A stretch of 64,000 nucleotides of DNA from Candidatus Jettenia sp. (GTDB taxonomy: Bacteria > Planctomycetota > Brocadiia > Brocadiales > Brocadiaceae): contig CP091278.1 in assembly GCA_021650895.1 (NCBI GenBank), positions 3,749,659 to 3,813,658 on the forward strand, in the 5' to 3' direction. The notes under the pieces are model-generated. The model saw nothing but the letters and a program-made list of their open reading frames with translations. It was not told the DNA's origin and made no database searches. The position numbers were made by a program, and so were the translations under genes. Shown here piece by piece: positions 20,571-31,079 of the stretch (its first letter is position 1; every line of letters begins with the position of its first letter).

Positions 20571-20609
20571 TATTGATAGAGAAGTTTAATAATATAGGAA
20601 GTTTATAAT

Positions 20610-22664
20610 ATGAGTTTAGAAAAGATGAGAAATATTGGGATTGCAGCGCATATTGATGCCGGTAAAACAACGACTTCAGAACGCATACTGTATTATACAG
20701 GCAGATCGTATAAAATGGGTGAGGTTCATGAAGGAACTTGTGTAATGGACTGGATGGAAGAGGAACAAAAACGTGGAATTACTATAACGGCTGCTGCAAC
20801 AACATGCTTTTGGAACGATTATCAAATCAATCTTATTGATACTCCAGGTCACGTGGATTTTACTGTAGAAGTGGAACGCTCACTTCGAGTTCTTGATGGT
20901 GCCGTTTGTGTTTTTTGTGGTGTTGGTGGTGTTGAGGCACAATCAGAGACGGTGTGGCGTCAAGCTGATAGGTATCATGTGCCGAGAATCTGTTTTGTAA
21001 ATAAGATGGACCGCACAGGGGCTGATTTTTTAAAAGTTGTCAATGAGATTAATGAAAGATTAGGAATTAAGGCGATTCCTATTCAATTACCTATTGGTAA
21101 AGAACAAGGGTTTAAAGGTGTTATTGATCTTGTAAAGATGAAAGCTATGGTATATTCGGATGATGTAGATAAATTAGGGGTTAATTTTTCAATAGAAGAA
21201 ATTCCTGAAGAGTATAAGAAAGATGCCGAAATTTACCGCGAGAAGATGATTGAGGGGTTAGCTGAGCAGATTGATTGGCTGACTGAGAAGTTTCTCAATA
21301 ATGAAAAAATAACGAATGAAGAAATACAAAAAGCTATCCGTGAAGGGACTATTGATTTAAAATTCGTACCGGTAATGTGCGGTTCTGCATTTAAAAAGAA
21401 AGGGATACAGCTAGTTCTTGATGCAGTATGTGATTACTTACCTTCCCCACTTGATAAGAAAGCGGTTGTCGGTACAAATCCTGATAACAATGAAGAGGTA
21501 TCAAGAAAGCCGTTACCAACAGAACCTTTTAGTGCTCTGGCTTTTAAAATTGCATCCGATAAACATGGTGACCTTACTTTCATAAGGGTCTATTCCGGGA
21601 AAGTAACAGCAGGGTCAAGGGTTATAAATTCTGGTAAAGATAAAAAAGAGCTGATAAGTCGTATTTATAAAATGCATGCTAATACTAGAGAACAAATTGA
21701 GGAACTTTCCGCTGGTGATATAGGCGCTGTAATTGGTTTAAAGTATACGGTGACAGGAGATACTCTCTGTGATCAAGATCAACCTGTAGTACTTGAGAAA
21801 ATGGAATTTCCTGAGACTGTTATATCGATGGCAATCGAACCGAAGACGGATGCAGAGAAAGAAAAACTCGGGACAGTTTTGTCCAAATTAGCTAAAGAAG
21901 ATCCCACCTTCAGAACACATATGGATAAAGAAACTGGGCAGTTAATTATTTCTGGTATGGGCGAACTTCACTTGGAAGTAATTAAAAATAGAATGTTGAG
22001 TGAGTATAAGGTTGATGCTAATGTTGGTGCTCCAAAAGTATCTTATAGAGAAACCATAGGCAAAAAGGTTGAGGTTGAAGGTAAATTTATTCAACAAACC
22101 GGTGGTCACGGACAATACGGACATGTCTGGATTACATTAGAACCATTTAAAGGTGAAGAACCAGTAACTTTTGAAGATGCAATTGTTGGAGGTAAGATTC
22201 CCAAACAATATATAAGATCCGTAGAAAAAGGAATCAGGGAAACCGCTGCTACGGGTGTAGCAGGTGGATATTCACTCATCGATATAAAAGTTACTTTAAC
22301 GGACGGTTCAACGCATCCTGTAGACTCATCCGACTTGGCTTTTTATACTGCAGCCAGCATTGCACTGAGGAAAGGTGTTGAAATGGCAAAATCAATACTT
22401 TTGGAGCCAATAATGTCTTTTGAAATTGCTGTGCCAGAGCAGTATATGGGTGATGTAATTAGCGAAATTCATAGTCGCAGAGCTAATATCATTGAAATGG
22501 GCACGAGAGGTAACCTTAGGATAATTAAGGGTGACGTACCACTTGCTGAAATGTTTGGATACGCAACAGTATTACGATCTATTACTCAGGGAAGAGGTAC
22601 GTATACAATGGAACCGTTGGAATATAGACCTGCACCTGCAAAGGTATTCAGTAGCGTTGCATAA
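20610..22664 (+). CDS. fusA: Elongation factor G
   Basis: Translocase GTPase, 684 residues (about 700 in E. coli). G1 is AHIDAGKTT at the N-terminus, with [13 protein letters not shown] and [10 protein letters not shown] following, then domain IV with [11 protein letters not shown] and [13 protein letters not shown]. The ending is typical. It sits between rpsG and tuf2 in the str order. No second EF-G is in the window; typA at 42671 is a distinct relative. Confidence 0.98.
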   Translation: MSLEKMRNIGIAAHIDAGKTTTSERILYYTGRSYKMGEVHEGTCVMDWMEEEQKRGITITAAATTCFWNDYQINLIDTPGHVDFTVEVERSLRVLDGAVCVFCGVGGVEAQSETVWRQADRYHVPRICFVNKMDRTGADFLKVVNEINERLGIKAIPIQLPIGKEQGFKGVIDLVKMKAMVYSDDVDKLGVNFSIEEIPEEYKKDAEIYREKMIEGLAEQIDWLTEKFLNNEKITNEEIQKAIREGTIDLKFVPVMCGSAFKKKGIQLVLDAVCDYLPSPLDKKAVVGTNPDNNEEVSRKPLPTEPFSALAFKIASDKHGDLTFIRVYSGKVTAGSRVINSGKDKKELISRIYKMHANTREQIEELSAGDIGAVIGLKYTVTGDTLCDQDQPVVLEKMEFPETVISMAIEPKTDAEKEKLGTVLSKLAKEDPTFRTHMDKETGQLIISGMGELHLEVIKNRMLSEYKVDANVGAPKVSYRETIGKKVEVEGKFIQQTGGHGQYGHVWITLEPFKGEEPVTFEDAIVGGKIPKQYIRSVEKGIRETAATGVAGGYSLIDIKVTLTDGSTHPVDSSDLAFYTAASIALRKGVEMAKSILLEPIMSFEIAVPEQYMGDVISEIHSRRANIIEMGTRGNLRIIKGDVPLAEMFGYATVLRSITQGRGTYTMEPLEYRPAPAKVFSSVA

Positions 22665-22699
22665 GATAATTTAAAAATAAAAAATCGGAGGTTTCATCG

Positions 22700-23902
22700 A
22701 TGGGGAAGGAAGTATTTAAGCGGACGAAGCCGCATGTGAATGTAGGTACGATAGGGCATGTTGATCATGGTAAGACGACGTTGACGGCGGTAATTACGCA
22801 TGTATTGGCGAAGCAGGGTTTGGCGAAGGAGAGGCCGTACGATTCGATTGATAAGGCGCCGGAGGAGCGGGAGCGTGGAATCACGATAGCGATATCGCAT
22901 GTGGAGTATGAGACCCAGAAGAGGCATTATGCGCATGTGGATTGTCCTGGTCATGCCGACTATGTAAAGAACATGATAACAGGGGCGGCGCAGATGGATG
23001 GGGCGATTTTGGTGGTAAGTGCGCCTGATGGTCCTATGCCTCAGACGAGAGAGCATATCCTTTTGGCAAGGCAGGTAGGAGTGCCGAGGATAGCGGTATT
23101 TATGAATAAGGTAGATATGTTAGAGGATCCGGAGTTATTGGATCTTGTCGAGATGGAAGTTAGGGAGTTGTTGAGTAAGTATAATTTTCCTGGAGATGAA
23201 ATTCCGGTAATTAGAGGGTCTGCGTTAAAGGCACAGGAGTGTGGATGTGGTTCTGCTACATGTGCGAGCTGTGGGCCTATTTTGAAGTTAATGGATGCAG
23301 TGGATACGTATATACCGGATCCGGTACGCGAGATAGATAAGCCATTTTTGATGTCAGTGGAAGATGTGTTTAGTATAAAGGGGAGAGGGACAGTAGCGAC
23401 CGGGAGGGTAGAGAGGGGCAGAGTTAAGGTAGGAGATGAGATAGAGATAGTAGGGATCAAGCCTGATGTTAAGAAGTCGGTGGTGACGGGAGTTGAGATG
23501 TTTAATAAGACATTGGACGAGGGGCAGGCAGGCGATAATCTTGGTGTGTTGCTAAGGGGTGTAGAGAAGGATGATATAGAGCGAGGTCAGGTGTTAGCAA
23601 AGCCAGGGAGTATAACGCCGCATAAGAAGTATGAGGCCGAGGCATATATTTTGACGAAAGAGGAAGGTGGAAGGCATACACCATTTTTTAATGGGTATAG
23701 GCCACAGTTTTATTTTAGGACGACAGATGTGACGGGTGTGGTAAGTTTGACGGGAGGAGCTGAGATGGTAATGCCGGGGGATAATGTAAAGGTAAATGTC
23801 GAGCTTTTAACAGCCGTAGCGATGGATGAAGGATTGAGATTCGCTATCAGAGAAGGTGGAAAAACAGTCGGCGCTGGCGTCGTTACAAAAATTATTGAAT
23901 AA
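22700..23902 (+). CDS. tuf: Elongation factor Tu, copy 2
   Basis: Same 400-residue protein as copy 1 at 6932, with identical nucleotides wherever the two were compared. GTP-binding motifs and the Cys181/183/188/191 insertion are the same. Flanks differ completely: this copy has its own GGAGG site 12 bp before the ATG and follows fusA in the str order. Exact identity limited to the coding region, together with atypical G-ending codons, points to gene conversion between the copies. Confidence 0.98.
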   Translation: MGKEVFKRTKPHVNVGTIGHVDHGKTTLTAVITHVLAKQGLAKERPYDSIDKAPEERERGITIAISHVEYETQKRHYAHVDCPGHADYVKNMITGAAQMDGAILVVSAPDGPMPQTREHILLARQVGVPRIAVFMNKVDMLEDPELLDLVEMEVRELLSKYNFPGDEIPVIRGSALKAQECGCGSATCASCGPILKLMDAVDTYIPDPVREIDKPFLMSVEDVFSIKGRGTVATGRVERGRVKVGDEIEIVGIKPDVKKSVVTGVEMFNKTLDEGQAGDNLGVLLRGVEKDDIERGQVLAKPGSITPHKKYEAEAYILTKEEGGRHTPFFNGYRPQFYFRTTDVTGVVSLTGGAEMVMPGDNVKVNVELLTAVAMDEGLRFAIREGGKTVGAGVVTKIIE

Positions 23903-23915
23903 ATTGATTTTGTTC

Positions 23916-23943
23916 TTGTTTATTTTTGAATATATGGTAAACT
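23916..23943 (+). promoter_or_regulatory. Candidate promoter of the S10 operon
   Basis: TTGTTT at 23916-23921, a 16-bp spacer and TAAACT at 23938-23943 with an extended -10 TGG. It lies in the 90-bp gap between tuf2 and rpsJ, 50 bp before the rpsJ start, where S10 operon promoters are often found. Weak -35 box; found by eye. Confidence 0.4.
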
Positions 23944-23992
23944 AAGCCCTTTTGCTATTAGAGTTTACTGGTTTCTTTATTGGAGTATTATA

Positions 23993-24301
23993 GTGCTGGA
24001 TCAAATTATAAGAATACGAATGGAGGCTTATGATCATAGAATATTAGATCAATCAGCTCTGGAAGTTGTTGAAACGGCAAAGCGTACTGGAGCAAAGGTA
24101 TTTGGCCCTGTTCCTTTGCCAACCCGCATTGAGAGATATACTGTGTTAAGGTCTCCGCATGTTGATAAAAAATCTCGGGAACAATTTGAGATTAGAACAC
24201 ATAAAAGATTGATTGATATTGTTGAGCCTACAGCAAAAACTATGGATGCACTAAATAAAATAAATATGCCTGCAGGTATAGAGATTAAGATAAAAGCATA
24301 A
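23993..24301 (+). CDS. rpsJ: 30S ribosomal protein S10
   Basis: Small-subunit protein of 102 residues that also contacts NusG/NusB complexes. Recognised by [17 protein letters not shown] at the start and [19 protein letters not shown] in the middle, followed by the [11 protein letters not shown] segment. The start is GTG at 23993 with a GGAG site before it. First gene of the S10 operon. Confidence 0.97.
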   Translation: MLDQIIRIRMEAYDHRILDQSALEVVETAKRTGAKVFGPVPLPTRIERYTVLRSPHVDKKSREQFEIRTHKRLIDIVEPTAKTMDALNKINMPAGIEIKIKA

Positions 24302-24344
24302 GTTTAGAAATATTAATATTTCTTGAGATCGAGGTGAAAGTAGG

Positions 24345-24983
24345 ATGTTAAATGGTTTTCTTGGAAAAAAAATAGGAATGACACAGGTATACTCGGAAGA
24401 TGGTGTGCTTATTCCGGTAACAGTGATTCAAGCCGGACCTTGCAATGTAATGCAAATAAAAACTATAGAAAACGACGGTTATTCTGCAGTCCAGCTGGCA
24501 TTTGATAATAAAAAAAAGAAGAATGCCAAGAAGCCAGAAATTGGTCATGCAGCGAAGGCTTCGTTGGAACCTAAAAGATTCATCAGAGAGGTGGTACCTG
24601 AAGACAATGCAGATATTAAGTTAGGCCAAATCATTTCTATTGATATGCTGAATGGAGTAAAGATGTTAGATATTGTTGGTTTAACCAAGGGAAAAGGATA
24701 TGCAGGTGTTATGAAAAGATGGAATTTTAAGGGCGGCCTTAATACTCATGGTTCAACTCGGCACAGACCACCTGGTTCTATTGGTTCCAATACAGACCCT
24801 GGGCGGGTAATTCGCGGTAAAAAGATGGCTGGAAGGCTTGGTAATGAGCGTGTGACAATAAAAAATATCAGTATCGTTAAGATAGACAGGGATAGGAATC
24901 TGTTATTAGTCAAAGGTGCCATTCCTGGACATAAAGGAAGTTACCTTATATTAAAAAAGAGTAAAACAAATAAGATAGGTTAA
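24345..24983 (+). CDS. rplC: 50S ribosomal protein L3
   Basis: Early assembly protein near the peptidyl transferase centre, 212 residues. Starts LGKKIGMTQVYSEDG and holds the long loop WNFKGGLNTHGSTRHRPPGS with the neighbouring GRVIRGKKMAGRLGNERVT. Its stop overlaps the rplD start by one base, so the two are probably translationally coupled. Confidence 0.97.
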   Translation: MLNGFLGKKIGMTQVYSEDGVLIPVTVIQAGPCNVMQIKTIENDGYSAVQLAFDNKKKKNAKKPEIGHAAKASLEPKRFIREVVPEDNADIKLGQIISIDMLNGVKMLDIVGLTKGKGYAGVMKRWNFKGGLNTHGSTRHRPPGSIGSNTDPGRVIRGKKMAGRLGNERVTIKNISIVKIDRDRNLLLVKGAIPGHKGSYLILKKSKTNKIG

Positions 24984-25603
24984 TGGAAAGTATGGAAATA
25001 CTTGTATACAATAAATTAGGCGAAAAAGTAAATAACATACAATTAAATGAAAAGAAGTATGGAGGACCTGTCCGTACTAGGCTGTTACGGGATGCTGTTA
25101 TTATGTATGAGGCAAACAAGAGGCAGGGAACAGCTTGCACAAAAACAAGAGGAGAGGTTGCTGGTGGTGGTAAAAAGCCATGGGTACAGAAACACACAGG
25201 AAGAGCTAGAGCCGGTAGCATTCGCTCACCAATTTGGAAAGGTGGAGGTGTATCGTTTGGGCCCAGACCTAGAGATTATTCATATTCGATACCAAAGAAA
25301 GCGAGAAAATTAGCTCTTTTTTCTGCATTAACAGCAAAAATTCGCGATAACGAGCTACTTGTATTAGAAAGTTTGGAATTTGATACTCCAAAGACCAAGC
25401 AAATGGTTGGAATACTTAAAGCCCTTGGTATAAATGGGGGTAGCTGCTTGATAGTTTTACCAAAGGCAGATGAAATAGTTTGGAAATCGGCCAGAAATAT
25501 TCCTTCTGTAAAAGTTATGACAAGTGCGGAGTTGAATGCGTATGATGTTCTTAAGCCGAAAAAGATTTTAATAACAAGGGAAGCTTTAAATAGTATAAAT
25601 TAG
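24983..25603 (+). CDS. rplD: 50S ribosomal protein L4
   Basis: Exit-tunnel protein of 206 residues and, in E. coli, the autoregulator of the S10 operon. Visible are KRQGTACTKTRGEVAGGGKK and PWVQKHTGRARAGSIRSP, forming the tunnel loop. The ATG at 24983 overlaps the rplC stop; an ATG three codons on (24992) is possible. No E. coli-like S10 leader was recognised. Confidence 0.96.
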   Translation: MESMEILVYNKLGEKVNNIQLNEKKYGGPVRTRLLRDAVIMYEANKRQGTACTKTRGEVAGGGKKPWVQKHTGRARAGSIRSPIWKGGGVSFGPRPRDYSYSIPKKARKLALFSALTAKIRDNELLVLESLEFDTPKTKQMVGILKALGINGGSCLIVLPKADEIVWKSARNIPSVKVMTSAELNAYDVLKPKKILITREALNSIN

Positions 25604-25617
25604 GAGCTACATACCTT

Positions 25618-25899
25618 ATGAATAGTTACCACGTAATAAAGAAACCTTTACGAACAGAAAAGAGCGTTGCTGATGGAGAAGCAACGAACTCTTATCATTT
25701 TGAAGTTGATCTAAAGGCGAATAAAATTCAAATAAAAGAAGCGATAGAGAAGTTTTTTAATGTGAAAGTTGATGGGGTCAGGACGTTAGTCAGAAAAGGC
25801 AAGACTAAAAGAGTTAGATTTAGGTTAGGTAGGACCAAGGACTGGAAAAAGGCTATTGTAACACTGAAAGAAGGAAATACAATTGATCTTGGCTATTAG
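25618..25899 (+). CDS. rplW: 50S ribosomal protein L23
   Basis: Exit-site protein of 93 residues, docking point for trigger factor and SRP. Recognised by IKKPLRTEKSVADGE, the NKIQIKEAIEKFFNVKVDGV stretch and the basic GKTKRVRFRLGRTKDWKKAI end. It lies 14 bp after rplD. Confidence 0.96.
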   Translation: MNSYHVIKKPLRTEKSVADGEATNSYHFEVDLKANKIQIKEAIEKFFNVKVDGVRTLVRKGKTKRVRFRLGRTKDWKKAIVTLKEGNTIDLGY

Positions 25900-25936
25900 T
25901 TTTAATGGATAAATCAAGAGGTATAGTATAAATATT

Positions 25937-26782
25937 ATGGGTATTAAATATTATAAGCCTGTAACTGCGGGAAGAAGATTTGCAAGTGTTTCAGATTTTT
26001 CAGAAATTACCAAAAAAAAGCCTGAAAAATCTTTGTTGAAACCATTGAAAAAAACAGGTGGTAGGAACACAGAAGGTAAAATAACTGCTGAACATATAGG
26101 TGGTGGAAGCAGAAGGCATTATAGAGTTATTGATTTCAAGAGGAACAAAGATAATATTCCGGCGAAAGTGGCTAGTATTGAATACGACCCTAATCGTTCA
26201 GCGCGTATTGCGTTATTACATTATGCTGATGGTGAAAAAAGATATATACTTGCCCCAGAAAAGCTAAATATCGGGCAAATGTTAATGTCTGGTGATAAAG
26301 TGGAGCCAGAAAAGGGAAATTGTATGCCTCTCAGAAGTATTCCTTTAGGTTTGGAAATTCATAATATTGAATTACGTGTCGGGCAGGGTGGACAGTTGGT
26401 GCGTTCTGCGGGAGGTACTGCTAAATTGTTAGCTAAAGAGGGGAATTATGCGCATATTGTGCTTCCTTCTGGAGAAGTAAGGAAAGTGTTTGATGGTTGT
26501 AGAGCAACGATAGGTACGCTTGGAAACGTTGATCACATGAATATAAGATTAGGAAAAGCAGGAAGGAAACGCTGGAAGGGAATTAGACCTCATGTAAGAG
26601 GTGTAGCTCAAAATCCTGTGGCACATCCATTGGGTGGTGGCGAAGGAAGAAGTGGTGGTGGCAGACATCCTTGTTCCAGGACAGGTTTATTGGCGAAGGG
26701 TGGCAAAACCAGGAAAAAGAAGTCGTTAAGCAATAAATTCATTCTTCGTAGAAGAAGGATCGGGCCCAGAGGTAACTTATAA
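25937..26782 (+). CDS. rplB: 50S ribosomal protein L2
   Basis: Core rRNA-binding protein needed for subunit joining and peptidyl transfer, 281 residues. Motifs include [20 protein letters not shown] and [20 protein letters not shown]. In the last, the His matching E. coli His229 is kept, but the residues matching Asp228 and His231 are Ala and Leu; similar forms occur, as I recall, in planctomycetes. It ends [11 protein letters not shown]. Typical position between rplW and rpsS. Confidence 0.97.
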   Translation: MGIKYYKPVTAGRRFASVSDFSEITKKKPEKSLLKPLKKTGGRNTEGKITAEHIGGGSRRHYRVIDFKRNKDNIPAKVASIEYDPNRSARIALLHYADGEKRYILAPEKLNIGQMLMSGDKVEPEKGNCMPLRSIPLGLEIHNIELRVGQGGQLVRSAGGTAKLLAKEGNYAHIVLPSGEVRKVFDGCRATIGTLGNVDHMNIRLGKAGRKRWKGIRPHVRGVAQNPVAHPLGGGEGRSGGGRHPCSRTGLLAKGGKTRKKKSLSNKFILRRRRIGPRGNL

Positions 26783-26808
26783 ATGAAAAATCAGTACCAG
26801 GAGATGTT

Positions 26809-27093
26809 ATGAGTCGTTCAGTAAAAAAGGGACCATACGTTGATAGTAAATTATTAAAGAAGGTGTTGAAACAAAAAGAGGTTAAAAGTAGTGAGCCGAT
26901 ACGTACATGGTGTAGGAGTTGTACAATTGTGCCGGATTTTGTATCCCATACTTTTATGATTCATAACGGTAAAGGATTTCAAAAGCTTTTTGTTACAGAT
27001 GATATGGTAGGACACAAATTAGGGGAATTTGCTCTTACAAGAATTTTTAGAGCACATGGGGGTGTTAAAAAGAAAGAGACACCGCATGGCTAG
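26809..27093 (+). CDS. rpsS: 30S ribosomal protein S19
   Basis: Small-subunit head protein of 94 residues. Recognised by SRSVKKGPYVDSKLLKK at the start, TWCRSCTIVPDFVSHTFMIH in the middle and HKLGEFALTRIFRAHGG near the end. An AGGAG site precedes the ATG. It lies 26 bp after rplB. Confidence 0.97.
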   Translation: MSRSVKKGPYVDSKLLKKVLKQKEVKSSEPIRTWCRSCTIVPDFVSHTFMIHNGKGFQKLFVTDDMVGHKLGEFALTRIFRAHGGVKKKETPHG

Positions 27094-27141
27094 TGCACGG
27101 TAAAAGTTTTTTTAATATTGCTTTGAGAGGTTTGTTTCATC

Positions 27142-27501
27142 ATGGAATATAAATCTAGTTATAAATATGCGAGGATATCTCCAAGAAAAGCTCGATATGT
27201 GATAGATCTTGTCCGGGGCAAATCTGTTAATGATGCATTGAGAATTTTGAGGTTGACTCATAAGCGTGCATCTTACATGGTTGATAAGGTAATAAGGGCT
27301 GCAGTTGCCGCTGCAAATGAAAATATAGATGTAGACGTTGAATCATTATATGTAAAACAAGCCTTAGTGGATGCTGGGCCAACGAGAAAATGGCAACGCC
27401 CGAGACCTCGCGGTATGTCGGCGAGAATTTTAAAAAGGACAAGCCATATTTCCGTTACGTTATCTGAAAAGACAAAAAATGTTGATAATCAAAATAGGTG
27501 A
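27142..27501 (+). CDS. rplV: 50S ribosomal protein L22
   Basis: Tunnel protein of 119 residues. The N-terminal YKYARISPRKARYVIDLVRG is diagnostic, and the beta-hairpin loop appears as QRPRPRGMSARILKRTSHI, the region where macrolide-resistance changes arise in other bacteria. A 48-bp gap separates it from rpsS. Confidence 0.97.
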   Translation: MEYKSSYKYARISPRKARYVIDLVRGKSVNDALRILRLTHKRASYMVDKVIRAAVAAANENIDVDVESLYVKQALVDAGPTRKWQRPRPRGMSARILKRTSHISVTLSEKTKNVDNQNR

Positions 27502-27510
27502 GGAGATAAA

Positions 27511-28209
27511 ATGGGTCAGAAGGTTTGTCCAATTGGCTTGAGATTAGGTATTACACAAGAGTGGAAATCTTTATGGTATGCCGATAAAAAATCGTTTGGT
27601 GCTTTGCTTGTCGAAGATCAAAAAATACGGAAGGCAATAAAGAAAAATTATAGTTTTGCCGGTATTCCAATTATAGATATTGAAAGAACTCGTCAAGATG
27701 CAAAAATAACGTTACATACGGCCCGTCCTGGATTAATTATTGGGAGGAAAGGTGCTGAGGTTGATAAGCTCAAAGACGAGATACAAAAACTTATAAACCG
27801 AGATGTTGTTATTAAAATAAAAGAAATTAATAAGCCTGAGTTGTATGCACAGCTTGTTGCTGAAAATATAGCTGAGCAGCTAGTGAAACGTGCAGCTTTT
27901 AGAAGAACTATGAAAAAAGCAATGGAAGCTTCTTTTGATGCAGGTGCGAAAGGTGTGAAACTCCAAGTATCTGGTAGATTGGGTGGTGCTGAGATTGCGA
28001 GGACTGAAAAGATGACATCTGGAAGTATACCTTTACATACGTTGAGGGCTGATGTTGATTATGGTTTTGCTGAAGCCAAGACAACATATGGTGTGATTGG
28101 AGTTAAGGTATGGATTTATAAAGGATTAATTAGTTCCGAGAAGGAGAAGAAATATGCGCCTGATGCCAAAGAGGGTGAAGTACAGGAAGTCGCAAAGGCA
28201 GAAAATTAA
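27511..28209 (+). CDS. rpsC: 30S ribosomal protein S3
   Basis: mRNA-entry protein of 232 residues with a KH domain. Signatures are [20 protein letters not shown], the KH-type [18 protein letters not shown] and [19 protein letters not shown]. Its last 18 codons overlap the start of rplP by 56 bp in another frame, an unusually long overlap for this operon. Confidence 0.97.
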   Translation: MGQKVCPIGLRLGITQEWKSLWYADKKSFGALLVEDQKIRKAIKKNYSFAGIPIIDIERTRQDAKITLHTARPGLIIGRKGAEVDKLKDEIQKLINRDVVIKIKEINKPELYAQLVAENIAEQLVKRAAFRRTMKKAMEASFDAGAKGVKLQVSGRLGGAEIARTEKMTSGSIPLHTLRADVDYGFAEAKTTYGVIGVKVWIYKGLISSEKEKKYAPDAKEGEVQEVAKAEN

Positions 28210-28573
28210 AGGAAATGCCACGAGATGTAACACTGTTGCTTTTGGTGAATTTGGTTTGCAGTCTTTAGAGCCAGGGTGGATTAGTGCTCAACAGCTTGAG
28301 GCTGGAAGGGTAGCTGCTTCACATTCGCTTCCTAGAGAAGGAAAGTTAACCATAAGGGTTTTTCCTCATAAATCTGTTACTTCCAAACCTATAGAGACCC
28401 GTATGGGTAAAGGTAAAGGAGAACCAGAATTATGGGTAGCCGTTGTTAAACCAGGGACTATTCTATACGAGCTTAGTGGTATAAATGAAGAAATAGCGAG
28501 GCAAACCTTTAATAGAATGGCTCATAAAATGCCAGTTAAAGTAAGGCTCGTGCAAAGGAGAAAAATAGTTTGA
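28154..28573 (+). CDS. rplP: 50S ribosomal protein L16
   Basis: Contacts tRNA at the A site, 139 residues. Recognised by [33 protein letters not shown] and [18 protein letters not shown]. The ATG at 28154 has an AAGGAG site 7-8 bp upstream inside rpsC; an in-frame ATG at 28163 would still overlap rpsC by 47 bp. The product lines up with E. coli L16 from either start. Its TGA overlaps the TTG start of rpmC. Confidence 0.96.
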   Translation: MRLMPKRVKYRKSQRQKIKGNATRCNTVAFGEFGLQSLEPGWISAQQLEAGRVAASHSLPREGKLTIRVFPHKSVTSKPIETRMGKGKGEPELWVAVVKPGTILYELSGINEEIARQTFNRMAHKMPVKVRLVQRRKIV

Positions 28574-28788
28574 AGGCTAGTGAAATTAGAAGTAAATCAA
28601 GACAGGAAATTTTGGAAGAAATTGATGCTAGCAGGCGTGAATTGTTGAATATTAAATTTCAATGGCAGGCAGGTGAGACGAGGAATCCGGCTCAAAAAAT
28701 GAGTGTTAGGAAAAACATTGCAAGGTTGTTAACTATACTAAGAGAAATGGATTCACATGCACACAGGCATCTCGATGAAAAGGAGTAG
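28570..28788 (+). CDS. rpmC: 50S ribosomal protein L29
   Basis: Exit-site helical protein of 72 residues. It starts with TTG, overlapping the rplP stop as TTGA, and gives [19 protein letters not shown], then the conserved ELLNIKFQWQAGETRNPAQ segment. Initiation is probably coupled to termination of rplP because no strong ribosome-binding site is seen. Confidence 0.95.
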   Translation: MKASEIRSKSRQEILEEIDASRRELLNIKFQWQAGETRNPAQKMSVRKNIARLLTILREMDSHAHRHLDEKE

Positions 28789-28795
28789 GTTTAAT

Positions 28796-29056
28796 ATGGA
28801 GCGCGATGATAAAAGAGGTAAGAGAAGAAAAATAATAGGAACAGTAGTTGGGGATAAGATGCAGAAGACTATAGTAGTTGAAGTAGTGAATCTTCTAAAA
28901 CACAAAAAATATGGTAAGTATATAAAAAGAGCCTCGTTCTATAAGACTCATGACGAAAATAATCAGGCAAAGATAGGTGATAAGGTAGAGATTATCGAAA
29001 CAAGACCGTTGAGTAAAACAAAAACTACAAAATTAGTCAGGATTATAGCAAAATAA
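28796..29056 (+). CDS. rpsQ: 30S ribosomal protein S17
   Basis: Early-assembly 16S rRNA binder, 86 residues, with the OB-fold core [19 protein letters not shown] and [20 protein letters not shown]. The open frame reaches 28757, but the ATG at 28796 follows an AAAGGAG site and gives the usual length, so it is preferred. That choice leaves a 7-bp gap from rpmC. Confidence 0.95.
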   Translation: MERDDKRGKRRKIIGTVVGDKMQKTIVVEVVNLLKHKKYGKYIKRASFYKTHDENNQAKIGDKVEIIETRPLSKTKTTKLVRIIAK

Positions 29057-29093
29057 GATTACTATATTAGAGATTACAGGGGAGTTTCCTATA

Positions 29094-29462
29094 ATGATAA
29101 TGGAACAGACAAAATTAGAGATTGCAGATAACAGTGGAGCTAAGAAAGCTAAATGCATAAAAGTGTTAGGGGGAACAAGTAGAAAATACGCAACGGTTGG
29201 TGATATTATAGTTGCTGCTGTTAAAAAGGCAATACCTGATGGAGTTGTGAAAAAAGGGGATGTTGTAAAGGGAGTTGTTGTGCGTACAAGAAAAAATATA
29301 CGGAGAGATGATGGTTCGTATTTGAAATTTGATAAGAATGCGATTGTTATTATAGATAATGATGGAAATCCGAGAGGAACACGTATATTCGGTGCTGTTG
29401 CTAGAGAATTAAGACAAAAGAATTTTATGAAAATTATATCACTAGCCGCTGAGGTAGTGTAA
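29094..29462 (+). CDS. rplN: 50S ribosomal protein L14
   Basis: Interface protein of 122 residues, first gene of the classical spc operon. Starts [20 protein letters not shown] and contains [20 protein letters not shown] and [23 protein letters not shown] site precedes the ATG. It lies 37 bp after rpsQ. Confidence 0.97.
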   Translation: MIMEQTKLEIADNSGAKKAKCIKVLGGTSRKYATVGDIIVAAVKKAIPDGVVKKGDVVKGVVVRTRKNIRRDDGSYLKFDKNAIVIIDNDGNPRGTRIFGAVARELRQKNFMKIISLAAEVV

Positions 29463-29513
29463 ATAGTCTCATAGATAAATAAATTAAGAACACACATACC
29501 TACGGAGAATTTT

Positions 29514-29849
29514 ATGCATGTTTGTAAGAATGATTTAGTTGCTGTTATGTCTGGTAATGAAGCCGGTAAAACTGGACGAATAATAAAAGTTTTACGGGAT
29601 AAAAAACGGGTTGTAATAAAAGGGGTAAACTTGGTCTACAAACATACAAAGCCTAGCCAAAAGAACCCTCAAGGCGGTAGAATACAAAAAGAAGCTTCTA
29701 TTGCTGTATCGAATGTATTACCTGTTTGTCAAAATAAAAGCTGCGGAAAAAATGGAAAAGGTGTACGGGCAAAGAAGAAGATCTCGGAGAATAGGAATAA
29801 GCTTCGTGTTTGTGCTTATTGCGGTTCTGAAATATTATCGGCTGAATGA
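29514..29849 (+). CDS. rplX: 50S ribosomal protein L24 with zinc-ribbon-like tail
   Basis: Assembly-initiating protein of 111 residues. The N-terminal KOW motif appears as KNDLVAVMSGNEAGKTGRI, followed by GVNLVYKHTKPSQKNPQGG. The C-terminal part has two cysteine pairs, CQNKSC and CAYC, like the zinc ribbon found in many bacterial L24 proteins; the first pair has a wider C-x4-C spacing than usual. It lies between rplN and rplE. Confidence 0.95.
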   Translation: MHVCKNDLVAVMSGNEAGKTGRIIKVLRDKKRVVIKGVNLVYKHTKPSQKNPQGGRIQKEASIAVSNVLPVCQNKSCGKNGKGVRAKKKISENRNKLRVCAYCGSEILSAE

Positions 29850-29866
29850 TTTTTGGGATTTGAAAA

Positions 29867-30409
29867 ATGGTGAGATTATTACAAAAATATCAAGAAGAAG
29901 TAGTACCACAATTAATTAATAAGTTTCAATATAAAAATAGATTTTCAGTGCCTAAGATACAGAAGATTGTTATTAATATGGGTCTGGGTAAAGCAGTCGA
30001 TAATAAGAAAATTATTGAAGAAGCTGTAAAACACTTATCATTAATTACTGGTCAAAAACCACTTATTACAAAAGCGAAGAAGGCAATATCAGGTTTTAAA
30101 CTTCGTGAGGATCAACCTATTGGATGCAAGGTAACTCTCCGTAGAAAGATGATGTTTGAGTTTTTGGACCGTCTAATTAGTATTGTGTTACCAAGAATAA
30201 AAGATTTTAGAGGTCTCCCTTCAAAATCATTCGATGGTAGAGGAAATTATACACTAGGTCTTACAGAGTTAAATGTGTTTCCTGAGATTAACATTGATAC
30301 AATTGAATTTGTGCAAGGAATGGATGTTACTTTAGTTATTACCGGTAATTCCAATGAACAATCTTACGAATTATTAAAATTATTAGGTATGCCTTTAAGG
30401 TCAGAATAA
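29867..30409 (+). CDS. rplE: 50S ribosomal protein L5
   Basis: 5S rRNA-binding protein of 180 residues. Recognised by VPKIQKIVINMGLGKAVDNK, GQKPLITKAKKAISGFKLRE and SFDGRGNYTLGLTELNVFPE. Length and order (after rplX, before rpsN) are standard. Confidence 0.97.
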   Translation: MVRLLQKYQEEVVPQLINKFQYKNRFSVPKIQKIVINMGLGKAVDNKKIIEEAVKHLSLITGQKPLITKAKKAISGFKLREDQPIGCKVTLRRKMMFEFLDRLISIVLPRIKDFRGLPSKSFDGRGNYTLGLTELNVFPEINIDTIEFVQGMDVTLVITGNSNEQSYELLKLLGMPLRSE

Positions 30410-30418
30410 GGAGTATGA

Positions 30419-30604
30419 ATGGCAAGGAAATGTTTGATTGAAAAATCGAGAAAAGAGCCTAAATATAAGACTAGAAGATATAATAGATGTAATTTATGCG
30501 GGCGAAGGAGAGCTTATTATCGTAAATTTCAAATCTGTAGAATTTGTTTTAGAAACTTGGCCTCCAAGGGCGAAATTCCTGGGGTAAAGAAGGCAAGTTG
30601 GTAA
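30419..30604 (+). CDS. rpsN: 30S ribosomal protein S14, zinc type
   Basis: Small-subunit head protein, 61 residues, the short zinc-binding (type Z) form. Two pairs CNLC and CRIC supply four cysteines, and the ending [18 protein letters not shown] is diagnostic. It lies 9 bp after rplE with an AAGGAG site. Confidence 0.97.
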   Translation: MARKCLIEKSRKEPKYKTRRYNRCNLCGRRRAYYRKFQICRICFRNLASKGEIPGVKKASW

Positions 30605-30650
30605 AAAATTAATTAATAATTCAGGTCGTGTTAAAGTAAGGAATAAAAGA

Positions 30651-31052
30651 ATGTCTATGACGGATCCGATTTCTGATATGCTTACTCGTATTAGAAATGC
30701 AAATAAGAATCGATATGAGACGGTTGATATACCATTTTCTAAGATAAAATTAGAAATATTAAAAGTATTAAAAAATGAAGGTTTCATCAAAGAGTTCAAA
30801 GAGGTTCCAATTAGTAGTAATAAAAATATGATTAGGGTGTATCTTAAGTATGGTCCACTAAAGCAACAACTTATCAATAAGCTTGAAAGAGTGAGTAAAT
30901 CGAGTAGGCGAGCTTATATAAAAGTAAGCAATATTGGTAGGATATTTGATGGGATCGGAACGGCTGTATATTCTACATCAAAAGGAGTTCTTAGTGATAA
31001 AGATTGTAAAAAATTAAAAGTTGGTGGTGAACTTCTTTGTGTTGTATACTAA
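30651..31052 (+). CDS. rpsH: 30S ribosomal protein S8
   Basis: Central-domain 16S rRNA binder and, in E. coli, repressor of the spc operon, 133 residues. Starts TDPISDMLTRIRNANKNRYE and ends with the typical TSKGVLSDKDCKKLKVGGEL then LCVVY. Standard position between rpsN and rplF. Confidence 0.97.
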   Translation: MSMTDPISDMLTRIRNANKNRYETVDIPFSKIKLEILKVLKNEGFIKEFKEVPISSNKNMIRVYLKYGPLKQQLINKLERVSKSSRRAYIKVSNIGRIFDGIGTAVYSTSKGVLSDKDCKKLKVGGELLCVVY

Positions 31053-31079
31053 GTAGTTTTTGTTAATAGAGGGTTTTAT

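Noticed and set aside
28757-28795. Upstream start for rpsQ inside rpmC
   Set aside because: The ATG at 28796 has an AAAGGAG site and gives the normal S17 length.
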